A program made the translations under genes and the position numbers. 56,279 nucleotides of DNA from Actinomycetes bacterium. GTDB taxonomy: Bacteria > Actinomycetota > Acidimicrobiia > Acidimicrobiales > Poriferisodalaceae. The notes beneath the pieces are model-generated. The model did not search any database and was not told the DNA's origin. It saw only the letters and a list, made by a program, of their open reading frames with translations. Positions 25,714 through 34,659 of the stretch are shown piece by piece (within the stretch, counting starts at the first letter, position 1; every line of letters begins with the position of its first letter). Location: positions 1-56,279 of the forward strand of contig JAAETH010000467.1 of the NCBI GenBank assembly GCA_024228575.1, given 5' to 3'.

Positions 25714-26283
25714 ATGTTCAACGTCGACTCGATGTCGCTGCTGTTTGCGGTGTTCACCCTGGTGGCGAACTTCGTGTTCGCGGCAATACTGGTGTCGGCC
25801 GTGCTGTCGAGGGGAAGCCGCTCTGGTGGGCCGGCACCCTTCCTGCGCGACCTCGCTCCGATCGCACTTCCTTTCGCCGCGGCCATCGCCGTGGTCGCGT
25901 CGCTCGGAAGCCTGTGGATGTCGACCGGAGGAAACCTTCTGCCGTGTCGTTTCTGCTGGTTTCAGCGAACGATGATGTACCCCCTGGGTGTCATGTTGCC
26001 GATCGCAGCCCTGCGCCGAGACACCTCCGTCGCAATCTACGGATGGGCCATCGCCTTCGTCGGGTTGCTGCTCTCGTGTTATCACTACCTCATCGAGTGG
26101 GTACCAGAACTCGGCTCCGACTCTTGCAGCGCCACCGTTCCGTGCACCGTGCCCCTTTTTCGCCGGTTCGGGTTCATGTCACTCGCATACATGGCGGGAT
26201 CCGCCTTCCTCGCCATCATCGCCCTGTTGTGGGTGGCTCGCACCCGCAGCACCCATTCTCGCAAGCTCGCTGCCTCCAGCTGA
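25714..26283 (+). CDS. DsbB-family disulfide bond formation protein
   Basis: A 189-residue integral membrane protein with four to five membrane segments. The diagnostic CRFCWFQR motif (about residue 76) holds the quinone-proximal CxxC pair of DsbB/BdbC proteins. A second cysteine pair is in the external loop (SDSCSATVPC, about residues 140-149), as in the family that re-oxidises a thioredoxin-fold partner and passes electrons to quinone. The next two genes encode exported thioredoxin-fold CPHC proteins, the expected partners, in the same direction. ATG 25714 is the likely start; it is divergent from the ABC ATPase gene. Confidence 0.88.
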   Translation: MFNVDSMSLLFAVFTLVANFVFAAILVSAVLSRGSRSGGPAPFLRDLAPIALPFAAAIAVVASLGSLWMSTGGNLLPCRFCWFQRTMMYPLGVMLPIAALRRDTSVAIYGWAIAFVGLLLSCYHYLIEWVPELGSDSCSATVPCTVPLFRRFGFMSLAYMAGSAFLAIIALLWVARTRSTHSRKLAASS

Positions 26284-26345
26284 GCACCGTGTGGCCACCC
26301 GAGCCAGCTATCTCCGAAACCAGATCCGACCAGGAGCCAAATCTC

Positions 26346-26996
26346 ATGCCCGACAATAAACCGACCCACTACGACGCCGGCTCCGACGGCCCGTCGCGGG
26401 GAACGCTGATGATCCTCGGCGGATTGGTCGCCGTGCTGGTCGTCGGCGGCATCATCGCTCTGGTCGCGGCCGGACGTGGGGGAGATGATGCACCATCGCT
26501 CGCCGACATCGAGCCGCCGGCGGTATCGGGCCGCGCACTCAGCGACTTCGCTCCCGGTACCGACGATCCCGCCATCGGCCTCGAGATGCCCTTTGTCGAG
26601 GGCGTCGATTTCAGCGGCGCCGTTCAAAAACTCGAACCCACGGGCAAACCACAGGGCATCGTGTTCTTGGCCCACTGGTGCCCGCACTGCCAGAACGAGG
26701 TCCCTGTGGTTCAGGATTGGCTCGACGACGGTGGGTTGCCCGAGGGTGCCGAGCTGCGATCCGTGGCCTCGGGCATCGATCCGTCGAGAGCCAACTATCC
26801 GCCAGACGCCTGGCTCGACCACGAGGGCTGGACGCCGTCGATCGTGGTCGACATAACCGGCCAAGTCTCCACCGCCTACGGCCTGAACGCCTACCCCTAC
26901 TGGGTGTTCGTCGACGGCGACGGCAAGATCGTCCGTCGAAGCAGCGGCAGCATCACCCCGTCAGAACTCGAGTCCATCTTCAGCTCGCTGCTGTAG
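26346..26996 (+). CDS. Membrane-anchored thioredoxin-fold protein (CPHC)
   Basis: A 216-residue protein with an N-terminal membrane anchor (about residues 20-43) and an extracytoplasmic thioredoxin fold. The active site is AHWCPHCQNEV (Cys at about 108 and 111) and the cis-Pro loop is in the WTPSIVVDITG region, with NAYPYWVFVDGDGKIV near the C-terminus. CPHC is the DsbA-type redox motif, although the overall fold looks closer to TlpA/ResA. AGGAG precedes the ATG. It follows dsbB by 62 bases and is followed by a close paralogue. Probable role: a thiol oxidant or isomerase for secreted proteins, recycled by DsbB (inference from context). Confidence 0.85.
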   Translation: MPDNKPTHYDAGSDGPSRGTLMILGGLVAVLVVGGIIALVAAGRGGDDAPSLADIEPPAVSGRALSDFAPGTDDPAIGLEMPFVEGVDFSGAVQKLEPTGKPQGIVFLAHWCPHCQNEVPVVQDWLDDGGLPEGAELRSVASGIDPSRANYPPDAWLDHEGWTPSIVVDITGQVSTAYGLNAYPYWVFVDGDGKIVRRSSGSITPSELESIFSSLL

Positions 26997-27023
26997 ACGG
27001 CGGCCCAACCGAAAGCTGCTTCG

Positions 27024-27797
27024 ATGTTCCTTCGCCGAGTCCCGGGCCGATCGGGTGCGCTGATGGTCGGTTTCGCTCTGGCGGTGCTGGTTTCGTGTAG
27101 CTCCGACGGCGTTTCCAGCGCGACGGTCGAAGATCGCGAAGCCGCCCCATCGGCCGAAACCGTTACGACACCCCAGCCGACAGATCGACCGATCGAAACC
27201 ACGATCGCACCGGACACGACCGATGTCGATGCCGTCGAGAACACCGAGACGACGATCGACCGCAGTGCCCTGGACTACTCGACCCTCGTCACCGGCGAGG
27301 CTTTGCCAACACTCACTTCAACTCAGGGCGACGTCGCTGTCGGGCTGGAGATGCCGGTGGTGACCGGCATCTCCTTCGACGGATCCCCTCAGGTCTTGGA
27401 GCCCACGGGGAGTCCTCAGGCCATCGTCTTCCTTGCGCACTGGTGTCCCCATTGCCAGAACGAGGTCACGTCGCTGCAACCGTGGCTCGACGGTGGCGGC
27501 CTTCCCCCTGGAACCGAGTTGCACTCGGTTGTGACCGCGATAGACCAGTCGCGGGGCAACTACCCACCCCACGAGTGGCTCGAACGCGAGGGCTGGAGCC
27601 CGTCCGTCATCGTCGACCTCACGGGTGTGGTCGCCGATTCCTTCGGACTGAGTGCATTTCCCTACTGGGTGTTCGTCGACGGTGAGGGTCGGGTGGCGGG
27701 GCGGATCGTCGGCGGGATCGAACCAACAAACCTCGAAGATATCCTCGTCTCGTTACTGGACTTCGCCGACACCACAGGCGCGGGCGACGAGGCGTAA
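27024..27797 (+). CDS. Thioredoxin-fold lipoprotein (CPHC), paralogue of the preceding gene
   Basis: A 257-residue protein: signal peptide with a possible lipobox (VLVSC), a long Thr/Ser/acidic linker (about 30-95), then a thioredoxin domain closely matching its neighbour (LEPTGSPQAIVFLAHWCPHC, then SAFPYWVFVDGEGRVAG). The two genes clearly arose by tandem duplication; the second gained a lipoprotein-type anchor and a linker in place of the transmembrane helix. Both probably work with the upstream DsbB. The last 45 bases overlap the convergent CinA-like gene. Confidence 0.85.
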   Translation: MFLRRVPGRSGALMVGFALAVLVSCSSDGVSSATVEDREAAPSAETVTTPQPTDRPIETTIAPDTTDVDAVENTETTIDRSALDYSTLVTGEALPTLTSTQGDVAVGLEMPVVTGISFDGSPQVLEPTGSPQAIVFLAHWCPHCQNEVTSLQPWLDGGGLPPGTELHSVVTAIDQSRGNYPPHEWLEREGWSPSVIVDLTGVVADSFGLSAFPYWVFVDGEGRVAGRIVGGIEPTNLEDILVSLLDFADTTGAGDEA

Positions 27798-28241
27798 CAC
27801 AACATCGGACACAATCCGTTCCTGAGCTTCTCGCCCCTGGCAGCGTTCCAGCTCGACATGTTCCATGATGGTGGCCCCATCGCCCACCGAGGCGAGGTGG
27901 GCTCTGTCGGCACCTCGCCGATCCCGAACCGTCGCCAGCGCGGCGGTGCAGGCGATTCCACAGACAGCCGTTGTGTCGCCGGCAAGGTCTCTGGCCCTGG
28001 CGTGTGCCCTGGTGGCCATCTCGAGGGCGGTTCGGGCATGAGCGCCTCCCTCGGCACCGCCCAACCATTCCTCGACGGCGGAGTGTGCGTACGGGACGAC
28101 TGCCTCGAGTATCGTCCCCGAGGCACCGGCCACCGATAGCAGGTCCGCGATCGCCGTCGATCCGCCCCCGGTGACGACGAGGACGATCATCGTCGGCGTC
28201 GCGTGGATCGCCTCGATCAACTCGCGCCTTTGTTCGTCCAT
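27753..28241 (-). CDS. CinA C-terminal-like family protein
   Basis: A 162-residue protein resembling the CinA/PncC amidase fold: VVTGGGSTAIADLL, then GASGTILEAVVPYAHSAVEEWLG, which matches the 'ES-C-T-G-G...PG-S/A-S...E..V.Y...A....LG' framework. A second conserved block is GIACTAALATVRDRRGADRAH. The canonical catalytic Ser/Thr-Lys environment of PncC is altered, so NMN deamidase activity is not assured. GAGGAGG precedes the ATG at 28241, a strong start. It is divergent from the thiolase gene and overlaps the thioredoxin-like gene at its 3' end. Confidence 0.72.
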   Translation of the reverse strand: MDEQRRELIEAIHATPTMIVLVVTGGGSTAIADLLSVAGASGTILEAVVPYAHSAVEEWLGGAEGGAHARTALEMATRAHARARDLAGDTTAVCGIACTAALATVRDRRGADRAHLASVGDGATIMEHVELERCQGREAQERIVSDVVLRLVARACGVGEVQ

Positions 28242-28328
28242 CGATGTGGCCTCCTCACGACGATCTCCTACTATGACCGGTGTCGAGGCGAAGTGCTCGC
28301 CCGACTGCCATCTCGAGGGAGAGTCGAA

Positions 28329-29531
28329 ATGCCTGAAGCCGTGATCGTCGCGACCAGCCGCACCCCAATCGGCCGTGCGATGAAGGGCAGCCTGGTCGAT
28401 GCGAGGCCAGACGATCTGTCCGCATTTGTCCTCACCGACCTGATGTCGAAGGTGCCTCAGATGGCACCCGAATCGGTCGAAGATGTCATCTGGGGAATTG
28501 GTCAGCCTGGTGGTGAGGGCGGCTACAACATCGCACGCGTAGCGGCGGTACAGGCCGAGCTCCCGGCACCGGGTGTCACGGTCAACCGCTATTGCTCCTC
28601 GTCGCTCCAGACCATCCGCATGGCCGCCCATGCAATCAGGGCCGGCGAGGGGAACTGCTTCATCTCCGGCGGTGTCGAGACCGTCAGCCGGTATGGCCAG
28701 GGTGCCTCCGACACCGGTCCGCACAACGAGATGTTTGCCGATGCCGAAGCCAGGACCGCAAAACGTGCCGAAGGCGGCGCCGAGGTCTGGTCCGAGCAAG
28801 AAGGCATGCCCGACATCTATATGGCCATGGGACAGACCGCGGAAAATGTCGCCCAGTTGACCGGCATCAGCCGACAACGCCAAGACGAGTGGGGAGTTCG
28901 CTCTCAAAATCGGGCCGAGGCCGCCCTCGCGCGCGGGTTCTTCGAGAACGAGATCTCGCCCTACACACTGGCCGACGGCACGGTTGTGTCTACCGACGAC
29001 GGCATCAGGGCCGGAACGACCTACGAGAAGGTCTCCCAGCTGAACCCGGTCTTCAGGCCCGATGGCACCATCACCGCGGGCAATGCCTGCCCGTTGAACG
29101 ATGGTGCAGCAGGTGTGGTGGTCATGTCCGATACCAGGGCGGCCGAACTCGGCCTGCAGCCGCTCGCACGTATCGTGTCGAGCGCGGTCAGCCACCTCAA
29201 CCCCGAGATCATGGGTCTCGGTCCGATCGACGCCATCGGCAAGGCTCTCGCCCTGGCCGAGATGGGCGTCGACGACATCGACTTGTTCGAGATCAACGAA
29301 GCCTTTGCCGTGCAGGTCCTTGGTTCGGCCGACACCATTGGCATAGACGAGGACAAGCTCAACATCAACGGAGGAGCGATCGCTCTGGGCCATCCGTTCG
29401 GCATGACCGGAGCTCGTATCATGGCGACCCTCATCAATGGTCTCCAGGACTCCGACAACGAGTTCGGTGTCGAGTCGATGTGTGTCGGCGGTGGCCAGGG
29501 CATGGCCATGGTCATCCAGCGGCTGAGCTGA
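28329..29531 (+). CDS. Thiolase (acetyl-CoA C-acetyltransferase family)
   Basis: A 400-residue thiolase that forms or cleaves 3-ketoacyl-CoA. The catalytic residues are in place: nucleophile Cys89 (NRYCSSSLQ), His355 (GGAIALGHPFGMTGAR) and Cys385 (SMCVGGGQGMA), plus NEAFAVQ. Its start is RTPIGRAMKGSL. Degradative and biosynthetic thiolases are not separable here. It is followed after 8 bases by an APH-family kinase, a pairing seen in acyl-CoA degradation clusters. Confidence 0.93.
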   Translation: MPEAVIVATSRTPIGRAMKGSLVDARPDDLSAFVLTDLMSKVPQMAPESVEDVIWGIGQPGGEGGYNIARVAAVQAELPAPGVTVNRYCSSSLQTIRMAAHAIRAGEGNCFISGGVETVSRYGQGASDTGPHNEMFADAEARTAKRAEGGAEVWSEQEGMPDIYMAMGQTAENVAQLTGISRQRQDEWGVRSQNRAEAALARGFFENEISPYTLADGTVVSTDDGIRAGTTYEKVSQLNPVFRPDGTITAGNACPLNDGAAGVVVMSDTRAAELGLQPLARIVSSAVSHLNPEIMGLGPIDAIGKALALAEMGVDDIDLFEINEAFAVQVLGSADTIGIDEDKLNINGGAIALGHPFGMTGARIMATLINGLQDSDNEFGVESMCVGGGQGMAMVIQRLS

Positions 29532-29539
29532 GTTCCGAC

Positions 29540-30574
29540 GTGACCCAGATCCCCGGCTACGAGGTCGCACAGGTCGAGGCGTGGGCGGCTGCGAACACCG
29601 ATCTCGTCCCACCATTCGTTTGGGTGCGCCTCGAGGGCGGACACTCGAACCTGACCTACCTGCTGAACGACGCCAACGGAGCAGAGGCCGTCATACGGCG
29701 CCCGCCTCAGGGTGAGCTGCTACCAAAGGCCCACGACATGGGCCGCGAATTCAAGATCATCTCCGCCCTCGACGGCAGGGGAGTGCCGGTCGCAAAACCC
29801 CACGCCTACTGCGAGGACCCAGCGGTTACGGGCGCCCACTTCTACATCATGGACAAGGTGGGCGGTCGGGCCCTGTACACGGCAGACGATGTCGAGGAAT
29901 GGATTCCGGTCGAACACAGGCCCGCTGTGGGGCTCAGCTTCATCTCGACGCTCGCCAAGCTCCATTCGCTCGACCCCGTCGACATCGGATTGGGCGATCT
30001 CGGTCGCCTCGACGGATATGTGCAGCGCCAGTTGCGGACGTGGTACGGCTCGTGGACATCGAGCACAGGCGCCGCCGACCACGACGACCCTCGAGTACAC
30101 GAGATGCACGAGCGGTTTCTCGCCGAGGCGCCCGAACAGGGCCCCGCTCGTGTGGTGCACGGCGATTTTGGTCTGCACAACACGATGATCGACCCCGAAG
30201 GCTCGCTCGTTGCGGTCCTCGACTGGGAGATTGCGACGTTGGGTGACCCACTTGCCGACTTCGCCTACTCGTTGAACGCCTGGTCGACGCCGGCCAGCCC
30301 TGCGGGAGCCGATTCCCAGCCTCCCACGACGGTTGAGGGCATGGCCGAGCCAGAGGTTCTGATCTCCGAGTATCAGAACCACACGGGCGCAGACCTCGGT
30401 CGGCTCGACTTCTACCGTGCGTTCAACTACTTCAAGACCGCGTGCATCCTTCACGGTGTCTACGCTCGATACCGCAGGGGCCAGAAGAGCACCGAGGGCA
30501 TCGACATGGAACACCTGTTGGGTCGGTGCATCATGGCGGTCGACACCGCTGCCGAGTACGCCGCCCGCATGTAG
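29540..30574 (+). CDS. APH-family phosphotransferase (ACAD10/11 kinase-domain type)
   Basis: A 344-residue kinase-fold protein of the aminoglycoside phosphotransferase/choline kinase superfamily. The catalytic loop is VVHGDFGLHNTMIDPEG and the metal-binding DWE is in AVLDWEIATLGDPLADFAYSL. The N-lobe has GGHSNLTYLL and the RRPPQGELLPKAHDM segment seen in the kinase domain of ACAD10/ACAD11 and their bacterial homologues, which phosphorylate 4-hydroxyacyl-CoAs. Coupling to a thiolase supports a role in hydroxy-fatty acid degradation rather than antibiotic resistance. The GTG start at 29540 is 8 bases after the thiolase stop. Confidence 0.85.
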   Translation: MTQIPGYEVAQVEAWAAANTDLVPPFVWVRLEGGHSNLTYLLNDANGAEAVIRRPPQGELLPKAHDMGREFKIISALDGRGVPVAKPHAYCEDPAVTGAHFYIMDKVGGRALYTADDVEEWIPVEHRPAVGLSFISTLAKLHSLDPVDIGLGDLGRLDGYVQRQLRTWYGSWTSSTGAADHDDPRVHEMHERFLAEAPEQGPARVVHGDFGLHNTMIDPEGSLVAVLDWEIATLGDPLADFAYSLNAWSTPASPAGADSQPPTTVEGMAEPEVLISEYQNHTGADLGRLDFYRAFNYFKTACILHGVYARYRRGQKSTEGIDMEHLLGRCIMAVDTAAEYAARM

Positions 30575-30590
30575 CGGGTCAGGCGAACCG

Positions 30591-30607
30591 ATCGGACACG
30601 ATCCGAT
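30591..30607. terminator. Hairpin between convergent genes, probable terminator
   Basis: ATCGGA and TCCGAT form a 6-bp stem with a 5-base loop in the 61-base gap between the APH-type kinase gene and the end of the six-gene minus-strand cassette. Confidence 0.4.
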
Positions 30608-30635
30608 TGCCATCGGGACAGGGGAGTGTTTGTCG

Positions 30636-32027
30636 CTACGCGCGCTGAATCATGTGTGCTGGCACCCATCCGGCGTGCCCAGCTGCGTCGAGCGTTCTGG
30701 CCCATCCACCCGATTCCTCATGCGCCGGATACCAGGCGCCGGGCTCCAATTGTCCGATGACCGAGCCGTCGCCGAGCTGAACCTGAACAGTGGTGTTCAC
30801 GTAGAACCAGTAGAGCGCTGTGGGTTCTGGCTCTACCTTCGGCTGTTGCACCGGTTCTGGGGCCGGAGTTGCTTCGATCTCGTGCCCGCGCGAAGTATCG
30901 ACAGCGGGCGCTGCGAACGGTGTGAGCCCGGTCGGGTCGACCCAGCAGCGAGCACCATTCAGGCATTCGACCAGTGTCCAACCGGAATCGGAATCCTCGA
31001 TTCGTCGCACGACCTGGCCGGCCAGATCGACCGACGGCGCAGATCCCGACACCACAGACCCAACGGTCGTTCCTTCGGGACCCACGTAATGGTTGGGCCC
31101 CCCGTCGGAGACCTCTCGAGTGAGTGGGACTGCGCTCGGCCCAGTCTCTGGCGCTGATTCGGCTGAGTCTTGCTGCTCGGTCATTTCCTGATGGCCCTCC
31201 CGACGTCTTCGCATCGCTTCGCGGGCGATCGCAGCGCCCCCCGTCACCACCGCACCGGCGATCAGACGCTCGGCGCCTCCGAGTACGCCGCGAGCTCCAC
31301 CAGGCACCGGGTCGGCTGCGACGCCTGGTCCGCCAACACCTCCGTCGGGTCCAGGAGCAGGGCCGCCTGTCACCTCCGGGACGGGGGTGGAGGGAGCTGG
31401 GCCGACCGGCGCGCCGGCGGATCCGCCGGCCCCTTGCGATTCGACCATGGAGGTGTACTCCTGCCCTCCTTCCTCAGCGTCGGCTTCGGTCTCCTCATAC
31501 GCCACCCGACCTGCCTCGAACGCCTCCGCCATCGCCTCAGAGATCTCTGCCTCGATGTCGGGAAGGGTCGCGTGATCCTGAACCACAGCGCCGCCCACGG
31601 TTGTCACGTCCTGAACGACCACACCGTCGACCACAAGCGTGTAACGGGTCGGGGCTGCCCCGCCGACTCCCGCTCCCGGGATGGGTCCGGTATCGGTGGC
31701 GGCGCTGGCGAGGGTGTGTCCATCGTCGAGCGACACCGACTCGATGGCTCGCTCTCCGAAGGCGGCGATGCTCAGACCCATCGCCCGCACCACAACCGCC
31801 GTATCCCCGACGACTGCCATGTCGGCTCCGTCCGCGGCGAGAGCGCCGAGAGCCTCGTCGATCGCTCCCGAACTCTCCGAGACCGCTGGAGCCGAACGCA
31901 GAGCCTCGATGATGTCTATCGCGGCACCTACGACGGGCCGGGCGTCCGCGGCACCCGCCAACAGGGTCGCGAGTGACGTGAACGCCGCCAACTGGATGGA
32001 AGGATCGACGATTCGGCTTGTGGTCAT
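30636..32027 (-). CDS. Envelope cassette gene 6: protein with two SH3-like modules, function unknown
   Basis: A 463-residue protein without a recognised family. The N-terminal third is Ala/Val-rich and hydrophobic (about 10-80). Residues 100-175 form a beta-rich segment (TRYTLVVDGVVVQDV) followed by an acidic helix (about 155-190). A Pro/Gly-rich linker (about 200-270) and a basic stretch (AREAMRRRREGH) come next. Two C-terminal modules resemble bacterial SH3 domains: about 315-372 (GWTLVECLNGARCWVDPTGL) and about 403-463 (GWARTLDAAGHAGWVPAHMI). It is the last gene of the cassette; its ATG overlaps the stop of gene 5 (ATGA at 32024-32027), so the two are translationally coupled. The SH3-like calls are by pattern only. 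Confidence 0.75.
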   Translation of the reverse strand: MTTSRIVDPSIQLAAFTSLATLLAGAADARPVVGAAIDIIEALRSAPAVSESSGAIDEALGALAADGADMAVVGDTAVVVRAMGLSIAAFGERAIESVSLDDGHTLASAATDTGPIPGAGVGGAAPTRYTLVVDGVVVQDVTTVGGAVVQDHATLPDIEAEISEAMAEAFEAGRVAYEETEADAEEGGQEYTSMVESQGAGGSAGAPVGPAPSTPVPEVTGGPAPGPDGGVGGPGVAADPVPGGARGVLGGAERLIAGAVVTGGAAIAREAMRRRREGHQEMTEQQDSAESAPETGPSAVPLTREVSDGGPNHYVGPEGTTVGSVVSGSAPSVDLAGQVVRRIEDSDSGWTLVECLNGARCWVDPTGLTPFAAPAVDTSRGHEIEATPAPEPVQQPKVEPEPTALYWFYVNTTVQVQLGDGSVIGQLEPGAWYPAHEESGGWARTLDAAGHAGWVPAHMIQRA

Positions 32028-34657
32028 GGCCCTGATCCGACCATCTCGCGTGTGATGCGCTCGTAGATCTCGCCGACCTGGGCTGCGATGCCGAACAGGC
32101 TGACCATGGCCGATGTGTGAATGAATGCCCCGGCGACCGCCACGGCGGTACCGGTGGCCGCGGACGTCGACATCATGCTGACACCGATCCCAATCGCCGC
32201 TACACCCGCGGGTGCGCCGGCCACCGTCAGCGACGCCGCTCCGCCGATCACGATCAGGCCCAGTCCGGCCAGGAACATGTTGGACATGGCGTCACCAAAG
32301 GCCTTGAGATACGACTGGAGCGCGACAAGGTTGAATCCCAACGCGGGTTTCTCGCCGTACTTCTCGAGGGCTTCGATCTGCGCCAAGTAGGTCGCAAGCC
32401 TTCCTTGGTCGTTGGCGAACGACCCAGACGAGACGGCACCCACGGTGTGGGCCACGGTGCCATCGACGGAATCGGAGAGCCCCGCGAGCACTTCGCGCAG
32501 CTGATTCTTCAGTGAAACCTCGGTCAACGCGGTGGTGTTGGCGCCGCCGAGGAGAATGTCGTCGAGGGTTTGGGCAATCCACTTGAAGACATTGCCGACC
32601 ACCCCGTCGGCCGCCTTGCCCAGAATCGGCAGAATCTGGCGCCTGAGCTCATGAGCGAGCCTGTCGATCAGGTTTCGGGATATCTCCATGAAGTTGCGGT
32701 ACGCGAAATACCAGGCGCGCTTCAGATGTGGTCCGATGCCGGGGATCTTTTCCAGAGCCTTCGCCCACTTGACCTTCGAGATGATGAAGTCGAGGAAACT
32801 CCAAGCCGCACTTCCGAACGACTCGATGCCCCGGTCGACAAGTTTCTCCTGCACTGCGTCGACAACGACGGCTCCCTGCAGGGCAGCGGTCAGCACCTTC
32901 GTCCCGTGAATGGCCTTTGCCTCGTCGCAGGAGTCGGCTGCCGGCCACTCGGCGAGATGGGTGGCCTGCACCTGGCCGGACTCGTGGATGCTCGACCATG
33001 TCGGAGCCTCGACCATTCGCCTGAGAGCCGGGGCACCCTTGCCGCGCGTGACGCCGACCAGGCGGCCGAGCGTGTTGGCCGCGCAGATGTCCTCGATCGA
33101 ACCGGGTTCCTCGGTCCACTTCTGGAGGGTCAGCAGCGGCCTCGTTTCGCCACCGTCGGTCCTGGCCTGCCAAGCCTTCGCTATCTCGGGGAGCTCGATC
33201 TCGACACGCCCCTGGTCGTCGGTGCGCTCCTCCGCTGCGACCGACACCTTGTTGCCGCCGCTGGTGACCATGATGTCCGGCATCGCCTCGAAGGCGTCGG
33301 CCTCGACGGGAAGGCGCTTCCACAAGTCGTTGAACCTGGCCCCGAGGTGTACCGAGATCGCCGCAGGAGATTCGCCAGCAGCGACGAGCGCGTGATCGTA
33401 GGATCGCCAATGTGTACCGACCTTGTCGCCGCTCACGGTCAGATCGAGCGCAGGGTTGCACCACAGCGTGATGGGTGACTCGGTGAGACGGTTCTCGCCG
33501 CGGCCTCTGTAGATCTTGAGTGTCTGGTCGTAGCGCGCTCCGGGGCGGTACTCGAGGTCGGGTGGACTCCAGTTGAGAGTGGTTCTGCCGCCGTCGCCTT
33601 CGGTCAACTCGACCCCATCGGGTTCGACACTTCCCCCCGGGAAACCACCGCCCGTTTCCAGCTCCCAGGTGATCTCACCCTCCTTTACGGGCTCGTTCGT
33701 CTTGGTGTCGATGAACTGGAGCTCGAGTTCGTGGGGCTGGCCATCGGCGGGAACGGGCCTGCCAGGACGGAGGATCTCGGTGCGGATCGGCGGTGGCCGA
33801 AGCCTGACTTCGACGTGCTGGGTGAGAAGGAAGCCCTCGTCACCCCGCAGGTCGAGAGCGTTGATCCGGCGGCCGGAGATCCGATCGACTCCCCAGGCCT
33901 TGACCCGAACCCAATCGGTGAAGGGCAGTGTGTGTTTCGGGAACTGCTTCGAAGGGAGTGCCTTCTTCGACTGCCACCGATTCAGCTCGCGGTTGTTGCC
34001 AGAACCGGGCTGGGCCACGTCCCAGGGTTTGTCGTCGTCGTGAGGCCCGAAGATCCCGGGATCGAACCGTGGGCCGGTCCAGTGGCTGAAGGAAACGACC
34101 TCAGGGTCGTAGCCCCGCTTGGTCGAGGCGTCCCAGTAGGGGGTCGAGAACGCCGTCGGTGGCCCCTTGGGGCTGGTGGGCAGCCAGGTCTCCAACACGT
34201 TGCGCAGCTGGAACTCGTCCTTGCCGTCGGCGTACAGATCGATGACCGGTGGGTTCTCGGGAGCGGGAAGTATCCGCATGTCGGACCACTTGATCTCGTG
34301 GGGCGGGAGGGCGAGAGTGACCGAATCCTTGATAACGATCGACTGATCCGAGCCAGCTTGTGAGGATCCCTTCGCGGGCTTCGCGGTCACGGTGAAGCCG
34401 ATGGGTTGCATCGCGTATTGCCAGAACGTGGCGTTGTCCTCGAGCATCCGGTCGCCGAGCTCGGACTTGTAGACAGCGATCTCGGTGGTCGACTGCTCTT
34501 CGTCCTTTGTGAACTTCAGCAGTCCGGTCTCGTCGCCCTCGATCGACTGGACCTCGATCGGCTCGTCGGCGTCTCGGCCCTTGAAGGTCAGCCGGACCTT
34601 CACGTCGATCGGCTGGGGGTCCTCGCCGTACCGGATCGGGATCTCGTACTTGACCAT
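32024..34657 (-). CDS. Envelope cassette gene 5: 877-residue protein, Ig-like and membrane-active C-terminus, function unknown
   Basis: The largest protein of the cassette and not one I recognise. It lacks a signal peptide. Residues 1-120 look beta-rich (IPIRYGEDPQPIDVKVRLTF). Residues about 290-385 resemble an Ig-like/Big domain (HELELQFIDTKTNEPVKEGE). About 385-560 are further beta-rich sequence with a second such unit possible. Residues about 640-790 are predicted mainly helical and amphipathic (KVKWAKALEKIPGIGPHLKR). Residues 794-865 are strongly hydrophobic, enough for two to three membrane segments, and a short charged tail follows. ATG 34657 is 2 bases after the gene 4 stop. A large effector, scaffold or pore protein are all conceivable, and none is shown. 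Confidence 0.78.
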   Translation of the reverse strand: MVKYEIPIRYGEDPQPIDVKVRLTFKGRDADEPIEVQSIEGDETGLLKFTKDEEQSTTEIAVYKSELGDRMLEDNATFWQYAMQPIGFTVTAKPAKGSSQAGSDQSIVIKDSVTLALPPHEIKWSDMRILPAPENPPVIDLYADGKDEFQLRNVLETWLPTSPKGPPTAFSTPYWDASTKRGYDPEVVSFSHWTGPRFDPGIFGPHDDDKPWDVAQPGSGNNRELNRWQSKKALPSKQFPKHTLPFTDWVRVKAWGVDRISGRRINALDLRGDEGFLLTQHVEVRLRPPPIRTEILRPGRPVPADGQPHELELQFIDTKTNEPVKEGEITWELETGGGFPGGSVEPDGVELTEGDGGRTTLNWSPPDLEYRPGARYDQTLKIYRGRGENRLTESPITLWCNPALDLTVSGDKVGTHWRSYDHALVAAGESPAAISVHLGARFNDLWKRLPVEADAFEAMPDIMVTSGGNKVSVAAEERTDDQGRVEIELPEIAKAWQARTDGGETRPLLTLQKWTEEPGSIEDICAANTLGRLVGVTRGKGAPALRRMVEAPTWSSIHESGQVQATHLAEWPAADSCDEAKAIHGTKVLTAALQGAVVVDAVQEKLVDRGIESFGSAAWSFLDFIISKVKWAKALEKIPGIGPHLKRAWYFAYRNFMEISRNLIDRLAHELRRQILPILGKAADGVVGNVFKWIAQTLDDILLGGANTTALTEVSLKNQLREVLAGLSDSVDGTVAHTVGAVSSGSFANDQGRLATYLAQIEALEKYGEKPALGFNLVALQSYLKAFGDAMSNMFLAGLGLIVIGGAASLTVAGAPAGVAAIGIGVSMMSTSAATGTAVAVAGAFIHTSAMVSLFGIAAQVGEIYERITREMVGSGP

Positions 34658-34659
34658 GG

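Noticed and set aside
24601-26283. Long plus-strand frame of 560 codons running into dsbB
   Set aside because: The first 370 codons lie antisense to the ABC ATPase gene; only the 3' part from ATG 25714 is DsbB.
27753-29615. A 620-residue minus-strand open frame
   Set aside because: Most of it is antisense to the thiolase gene; only the last 162 codons, starting at a good ribosome binding site, are protein-like (CinA-like gene).
29540-30574. Aminoglycoside resistance kinase
   Set aside because: The pairing with a thiolase and the ACAD10/11-like N-lobe point to acyl-CoA metabolism; the family is not specific to antibiotics.
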